Assembly: GCA_009809945.1 (NCBI GenBank)
Contig: WTPW01000023.1
Location: 62,001-126,000 of the forward strand
Source: Gigaspora margarita
Lineage: Eukaryota; Glomeromycota; Glomeromycetes; Diversisporales; Gigasporaceae
Direction: 5' to 3'
Length of the DNA: 64,000 nucleotides
In this document: piece after piece, positions 58,068-64,000 of the stretch
Position numbering within the stretch: position 1 is the first letter of the stretch
Layout: each line of letters starts with the position of its first letter
Made by a program: the position numbers and the translations under genes
Notes under the pieces: model-generated
What the model saw: only the letters and a program-made list of their open reading frames with translations
Database searches by the model: none
What the model was told of the DNA's origin: nothing

Positions 58068-59170
58068 ATGCCTTCGCATGTTGCACTTCTTGTTGCTGTT
58101 ACATCTGTAAAAAACAATCGCCTTTTTTCATATGGCCTCGCCAAGTATAAAATTTCAAAAGAGATAACTCAGACCGTTAGATGGAAATATTTTTTTCCTA
58201 CAAATGAGCAACCTCAATTGTTCACACCCAGTGATCTTGTGTTTATTTCAGGAAAATATGTAATTGAGAATTTAGAACAGTGTATCACTATTTCGTACGC
58301 AAGTATTGTTAACAATGAGAATCCTAACTGTGAGTTCGATGTCAGTGATATTCCTGAATGTGTCCCATATTGCATAATTTCTGTGATAGTTAGTCGTAAA
58401 CTGAAAGAAGTTGAGGACTATGTGCATTTCGGGTAGAAAGTATCAAGTATAACTCTGTCACAGGTTCGTCGGATGTCAAGATGCAGATGACAGTTCTTTA
58501 TTCATCTCAGGCCACTAGATTTCAAAAATATCTGGGTACTTCGGGCTCGAATATTAAGTTGGGAAACACGTATTTCGTGTCAGGGCTTTTTAAATTCTCG
58601 AAATCTGGTCAGATAATTATCGAAGCAACCGATATCGACTATTTGAGAACCTCGACTTTAAATTATAACACTTTCGAAAATTCTTCTTTGATAAATTCTA
58701 GAAATAGATCTATTATTGATATCGTTGCCGATGATATCGAATCAGTTTCTGCTCAAATACCATTTAAACATGCTGAATCTTCTGCTTATTCAGACAAACT
58801 GGGTAATATTAGTGCTTTTGAGTCTACAGAAACTTTGTTTGATACAAGTATTAAAACTGGTACTTGTAGTAAAGAAAATGAAAAAAAGTCACATAATCAA
58901 CCCAATTACATTGAATTGGATGATCAAGATAATAAAAATGACAGACCTGATTTCGAAGACGAGGATAAGTTAGATGACGATACTCATATTGAGGATGAAG
59001 AATATGAAGAAGATTTACAGGCAAAAAAAATGAAAAAGGAGTGTTAGAATTAATGCAAAAGGGAAAAAAAAGGTTGTCAAGAAAAAAAACATAAATTAAA
59101 TATACCTGTAGGAATTATTAAACGAATTACCATTGCAAGGGAAAATACACTTACGTTCAGAACTTTTTAG
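58068..59170 (+). CDS. Conserved hypothetical protein of mycorrhizal fungi, interrupted by homopolymer frameshifts
   Basis: The best host-like gene in the window. It starts MPSHVALLVAVTSVKNNR; the ATG follows an A-rich context. The first frame runs to 58436, and the second is open from 58433 to 59047. One base missing from the G-run at 58431-58433 would account for the shift. The N-terminal 200 or so residues are hydrophobic/beta-rich (FTPSDLVFISGKYVIE, GNTYFVSGLFKFSKSG), suggesting an OB-like fold, which is inference. The C-terminal third is acidic (DDQDNKNDRPDFEDEDKLDD) then Lys-rich. Plus-strand codons continue in shifted frames around A-runs at about 59035 and 59090 to a tail ENTLTFRTF and stop at 59168-59170. 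I believe similar proteins occur in many copies in Rhizophagus-like genomes, but I cannot name a function. Either a recent pseudogene or an intact gene with sequencing errors. Confidence 0.7.
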
Positions 59171-59391
59171 TGTTTTAAATTTTGTTTTATCTAATATGCA
59201 TAATTCTGACTCGTTTGTACAAAATATTTATGCAAAAAAATATTCTTTCTGATTAAAAGTTCTTAAGTATTTAAAGAATTATATTGCACATGAGATATAG
59301 TATTGTTCACTGTAAAAATAGCAAAAAAATTGATTTTTGCTAATCATACAATAATCACAACAAAATCAATAACTTATTGGTGCAGATTTTT
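59171..59391. other. Convergent intergenic spacer
   Basis: A+T-rich, between the plus-strand hypothetical gene and the minus-strand TLDc fragment. No polyadenylation signal stands out. Confidence 0.4.
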
Positions 59392-59745
59392 TTAGTATAT
59401 TCCTGAATGTATAAAATTTGCTGCTATCATTGCAGCTCTTTTTGCAGTATACTGACCTTCTGCCGATTTATCCCATCCAACAGAATTAAATCCACAAAAA
59501 ATTTCATCGATACCTTTAACCTTCCCAATTATGACGAGATATGTTTGTTTAACACATAGATTCCAAAATGAATCTTTAATAAAGTCATTACTAGTTCCAC
59601 CAGAAAGTAATTTAAATTCATGTTGTTTATTCGTTACTAAATATGTATGTCCTTTTATTAACATATGAACAATTTCGGCTGCATGTACATCACTAATAAC
59701 TATTGAAAATGGTTTTGTTACTCTAATCGGCAACATAAGTATCAA
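59392..59745 (-). pseudogene. TLDc-domain fragment
   Basis: A 117-codon open frame. It reads ISDVHAAEIVHMLIKGHTY, then KQHEFKLLSGGTSNDFIKDS and FWNLCVKQTYLVIIGKVKG, IDEIFCGFNSVGWDKS. This order (HAAEI...YxFxLLxRGxxDGF...FWxxC...TVVxIKVxGTxEIxGGYNPxxW) is that of the first part of a TLDc domain, a fold tied to oxidative-stress resistance and V-ATPase interaction in eukaryotes. After the Trp the expected FIFSF ending is replaced by unrelated GQYTAKRAAMIAANFIHSG, and no BTB or other N-terminal part is visible upstream. Probably a truncated copy of an expanded fungal family. Confidence 0.65.
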
Positions 59746-60365
59746 AATTGTACGAGGTGGAAGGATTATTGATAATACTAAAGATTTTTTTTAAAAATGC
59801 TGACATGGTTGTACATTATCGATAACATTTACTCCAGGCATTTGAAAATAAAGAATAAGAGACTTTTTGTAAAGTAGTCTCAAAGCTAAAAAATTCACAT
59901 AGTCACTGAATTGGATGGTAGGTGAGAATTTTGTAACTCCCGATTCTATAACACGGTTCGAGTTTTTGTTTCTTCTGTTTATAAATCATCTCAACTAATT
60001 TAAGTAAAATTATTTTATTATGCAAATTAACAAACTATTTAATATTAATTATTATTACTCAATCAGATGACTTTATTTAAACAACTGAAAGCTTTATTTA
60101 ACAAAGCTGAAAAACATATGGGAATAGGGGTTTGCTATCCTTTCTGGCTCTAATATACATTATCGCATTCTACTCTACAACAACCTATATTTCTGACAAA
60201 ACAGCAAGCAAAGACCATCATTCAATACCTGTAAGACCACAGTCAAGATGGCGATCCAAACCATTTACAGACTAAACCGACTTCAAGTAGGGAGACTTCT
60301 CTATAGCGAAGAAGATAATTGGCATATATGTCAATGCTACTATAAGCAAGATAACCTTCTTATTG
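59746..60365. other. A+T-rich, with a less A+T-rich end
   Basis: Nothing to 60,180. At 60,285-60,325 GACTTCAAGTAGGGAGACTT and CTATAGCGAAGAAG loosely resemble GACTTCGGGTGGGTAAGGGA and GCGAGCGATAGCAAAGAA at 60,617-60,680, so the tandem repeat between them may be flanked by related sequence. Confidence 0.45.
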
Positions 60366-60600
60366 TGTCCTTGTACTGTCACTTGCAGTTGTGAAAACTT
60401 ATGCATACTAGTCCTTGTACTACTACTACAGCCGTGGAGGCCAACAAAAAATATCAGGTCCTTGCACTGCCAGTGCAGCCGTGGAGCCTGGCATCACAAA
60501 TCATCAGGTCCTTGCACTGCTAATGCAGCTGTGGAGCCTGGCATAGCAAAACATCAGGTCCTTGCCCTGTTAACGCAGCCGTGAAGCCTGGCATAACAAC
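60366..60600 (+). repeat. 50-bp tandem repeat in a G+C-richer island
   Basis: The unit GGTCCTTGCACTGCCAGTGC with AGCCGTGGAGCCTGGCAT and a CAAATCATCA-type end repeats at 60457, 60507 and 60557, with two older units from 60366 and 60410. Within a unit GCACTGCCAGTGC is a palindrome. The frame at 60363-60584 has a period unrelated to codons and is not convincing as a protein. Confidence 0.9.
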
Positions 60601-62366
60601 ATTTTCACTTGCTTGACTTCGGGTGGGTAAGGGAGAGGATAGAGCCAGCCTCTACAAAGGCGAGCGATAGCAAAGAAAAAGGGTAACTTTTTTCTCAAAA
60701 GATAATCAGCCTTAAATATCCTGCTTACCATTGTCCCTTACTCCTGTACCGATCCAACAATAAACACAACAATGAGGACTTTGAAAATCATATGCTAATT
60801 ACCAATTACCTACACACAAACAAGTTTCCACATGTAATAACAATAATCAAAGAATAACCATAAATGGATACATTTAAAACTTGTAATATGCCTGATTATA
60901 AAAACATTTGAATTCGCAATAATGATCGCCCTGTCACTTTGTTGACAGGCTTTTCATAAAACAATATTAGAAGCAATATCGATAATAATGAAGATCATAT
61001 AAATATGCGTATTCGAATTTTAATTAAGAAATAAATAAGATTTGTACATCTCTTATTTGATAATAAATAGTCTTCTTGTTTTATCAAAATAAAATTTACA
61101 AATTTTAATTCTGAAACCCCTTATTAACGTAATAAAATAATTTCTTACTATAAAAGTATGTATTCGTATATATAATATAATAATTATTATTATATACTTA
61201 CAGAAAGCCAGTCTAAGTTTAAAGTGTAATTGACTTATATCGACCTATTAAATATATATAATACTTGAATTGATCTATAAAATCATTCATTGATATTGTA
61301 TTTTTCCATTGTTACCTTTTAATGTCTTATTGGCCCCTTAAAAACTATTATCATTATACTCACATTACATAATCTTAAAATTAATGCATTATCGACCCTC
61401 TTCCTGCATTGTTTCATAAACTAACTCTTAAATTATTCACATAGTTAATTAGACCAAATTAAGTGATATTCTAACTTTGTTCCAAGTAATTCGTGACTTG
61501 CGTAACTTGCTTAATCCCACAGTGAAAGATATTCGTAGTTCCCAGATTTATAATTATATTAGTTACCAATATGTTTTGTTAATCGTGCATAGAAATAAAG
61601 AACTTAGCATATATATGCATTGTAATTATCGATTAAAATAAATAAATAATTAATAAAAAGAAAAAAAAAATGTTAAGAAAATTGAAAAAATATAATGATA
61701 AATAGTGCAAATCAGAAAATAGATTTAGTATAGCCCTATAGTTGGTTTATCATTAATTATAAGTATGTTGCTTATTCAGCTCACTTTACTACTTGCGAGT
61801 TAAAGGTGTTATTTCTGATTTATCCATACCTGAACTTTCCTTCAAAACATATTAAAGAAATATCATTTACATCACTTTTAATTTTGGCGACCATTGATCC
61901 AAATTCAACTCTGCACCTGAAGAACCTTACAAAACTGCAGTAAAAGAGAATAAAAAAATTTAAATTAAATTTCTATATTTAGTATAATAGCATACCTTTT
62001 CAATCTGTTTATTCATGCAAATATGTTAATGATATGCATAAAAAAATCTAATATACCGAACAAGTAGAAATAATATTATATTGCATAATTTAAACTAAGA
62101 ATAGTTAGATTTTATTATTGTGTTAAATGAGTGAGCATTAAAAGCCTGATATCAGTCGGTACATGACTTCTTCAACCACATAGGCATTTAGTAAATATTG
62201 AGTTTGGTTACCAATTTTTAAGTGTAAAATGCTATATTGATATATAGAGAATATTTAACTTTTTATTATAAAATAGAGCATTGATTTAATATCTTATTCT
62301 TAAAAATAGAGTTTTATATTACAAAAATTCATCACAGAAAAAGCTTATATTGGACCAAAAAGTACT
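60601..62366. other. A+T-rich sequence, nothing recognised
   Basis: After a less A+T-rich patch to about 60,680, no motif, RNA gene or element end is visible. It could contain the 5' end of the Helitron, which has no easily visible left terminus. Confidence 0.5.
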
Positions 62367-64000
62367 ATGTTAAATATAGAAACTAGAGGTAATGCTATAA
62401 AAAGAAAAGATCGTGAACAAAAAGCTTTAAAACATAAAAATCCTGAAATGCAAAAATCATTAAATAAAAATCGAAATACTTATCGAAAGAAAAAGAAAAT
62501 CTTGGCTAAACTTGCAAGAGACCATCAAGCTGAAGGTTTGGGTATTCCTTTATGAGTTATGGAATTAGATAAAGAGTTTGAAAAAATTAATCAACAATAT
62601 ATTGAATGGCCCCAACCTGTTAGAAAAGAAATAGTTAGAAATACATTAGCTGAATTTTAAGATAAAGTTGATCTTAATGAATTACGTGAATTGCCATGTG
62701 CAGTTTGCTCAAGGATTTTTAATTACAAAAGTTACAAAAAAGTTTCTGTACAAACAATTGATCTTTCTTTAATTGAAGCACCACTGGAACTTACTGATCT
62801 ATTATTTGAAATTAATTTTGATTATAATCATCCTTACATTAATAATAGTGGACTAAATATTCTTCTTGACCGTTCTGGATTTATATACCCATCTGAGCAA
62901 CCTGTTAACTTTAATGATCCTTTTCAGTTAAGAATTTGTAATTCTTGCAATAAAAATTTAGAAAAACATGTAACTTCACCACTATCATTAGCCAATAACA
63001 TGTGGATTGGATCTACTCCTACGTGTCTTCAGGATCTAACAATACCAGAACAGCTTCTTATTTCACCTGGATACCCATGTATAAATCTTATACAAATAAC
63101 AAAAAAAAGACATACTCATCATAAACTTAAAGGACATGTTGTAACATTACCTCAAAATCCCAGCTCTTTGATTAATGTACTGCCATTACCAATATATAAG
63201 CTTTATGAATATATAAAAGTAGTATTTATTGGAAATAAAAATCCTTCTCAACATCATCTCAAAAAAGTGCTTCAAGTTCGAAAAAGTAAAGTAGCAATAG
63301 CTCTTCAGTGGCTTTTTGCCCATAACAAATTATTTAAAAATAAACTTAAATTTGATGAAGATAATTTAAACAATCTATCAGAAGGAGAAATTCCTGAAGC
63401 TTTAACTCTTACAACTACAGTTGTAAATATAGATTCTCAAATAACAGAACACTTTACAGGATATACTAATGATTATCAAAGTTATAACAGTGAAAGTGAT
63501 GAAAGTGAAGATGAAAAATATCTTAATGCTAGCAAGTGAAATTTAAAAACTTTTATTGATAATAGCTCAATTAATAGTGCAAATGAACTTAGACCTTCAG
63601 GATAGTAAATACTGATGATGTACCAATTACTAAAAAAGAACTTACTTTACTTTCTTTTAAAAAGCTTGTTGATAATTTATCAACAAATTGTAATACATCA
63701 GAATTAAAAAATAGTACAACAGAATCATATATATTAAATGTACCTCATAGCAATAAACCTTTAAATGAATATGAAGATTCTACTCTTTTTCCTGCAGGAT
63801 TTCTAGTTTTTTTTCCATATGGAGTTGGTGGAAATAAAGGTCAATTATCACACATTTCACTAAAAAAATATGCTAATCACCTTATGCAACATCCCAATCC
63901 AAAATTTAGACAGCACAGATCATTTTTCTTTGTTATTTTTAATGTATTACAATATCGTGAAGTATTAGCAGAAACTTATAGCCTAACAAGAAACAATCAT
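62367..64000 (+). pseudogene. Helitron Rep/helicase gene, 5' part (broken, runs off the window)
   Basis: One frame from 62367 to 63539 with stops TGA at 62553-62555 and TAA at 62658-62660. It begins with a Lys/Arg-rich segment (KNPEMQKSLNKNRNTYRKKK), then a cysteine-paired region (LPCAVCSRIF at about 62691; LRICNSCNKNL near 62935), like the DUF6570-type region before Helitron replication proteins. After the stop at 63537-63539 and a frameshift near 63600, another frame continues with LFPAGFLVFFPYGVGGNKGQ, then KYANHLMQHPNPKFRQH and SFFFVIFNVLQYRE, the start of the Helitron_like_N domain. The Rep HUH motif and Pif1-like helicase would lie past 64000. The product would nick and unwind DNA for rolling-circle transposition. 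Confidence 0.88.

Noticed and set aside
58716-58973. 85-codon frame inside the hypothetical gene
   Set aside because: Out-of-frame shadow of the longer 58433-59047 reading.

Overview
The window looks like a gene-poor, strongly A+T-rich stretch of a eukaryotic nuclear genome, most likely an arbuscular mycorrhizal fungus (Glomeromycotina, Rhizophagus/Gigaspora-like). I infer this from family resemblance only. The evidence is LINE fragments of a type common in those genomes, a Helitron with a cysteine-rich region before Helitron_like_N, a pogo/CENP-B-type DDE transposase, a broken kinase of the expanded mycorrhizal TKL type, a TLDc fragment, and a 74-bp GT-AG intron. There is no bacterial-style operon, no rRNA and no CRISPR.

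Layout. 1-8.6 kb: a decayed non-LTR retrotransposon (reverse transcriptase, RNase H, CCHC tail, poly(A)). Its RNase H and zinc-finger parts are separated by about 3.9 kb of tandem repeats that include an assembly gap. 9.7-12.8 kb: an unrecognised coding remnant, a foldback element and a decayed pogo-like transposase. 14.4-16.9 kb: a tandem array of short hairpins, a foldback element and a hAT-type MITE whose interior is a TCGATTAG satellite. 17-26 kb: mostly A+T-rich DNA with small hairpins and a hAT transposase remnant on the minus strand. 26.6-41.9 kb: inverted repeats nested inside inverted repeats, with MITEs, a tRNA-headed SINE and a LINE tail inserted into them. 42.2-45.7 kb: concentric inverted repeats enclosing an array of near-perfect palindromes. 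46-56 kb: A+T-rich DNA with MITEs, a SINE with a 16-bp target duplication, and a second SINE split by a hAT MITE. 56.7-59.8 kb: the only region resembling host genes, with a truncated kinase (minus), one conserved hypothetical gene (plus) and a TLDc fragment (minus). 60.4 kb: a small G+C-richer tandem repeat. 62.4-64 kb: the 5' part of a decayed Helitron Rep/helicase gene that runs off the end.

How the parts relate. Nearly everything recognisable is a mobile element or its remains, and every coding element has in-frame stops or frameshifts. Six non-autonomous elements show the 8-bp target duplication of hAT elements, three of them perfect and three with one mismatch, and two have an uninterrupted paralogous site elsewhere in the window. 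hAT- and pogo-type transposase remnants occur in the same window, so related enzymes could have moved these MITEs, but matching ends were not demonstrated. The most unusual aspect is the self-complementary DNA: foldback families at every scale from about 75 bp to more than 14 kb, several with simple-sequence repeats as their interiors.
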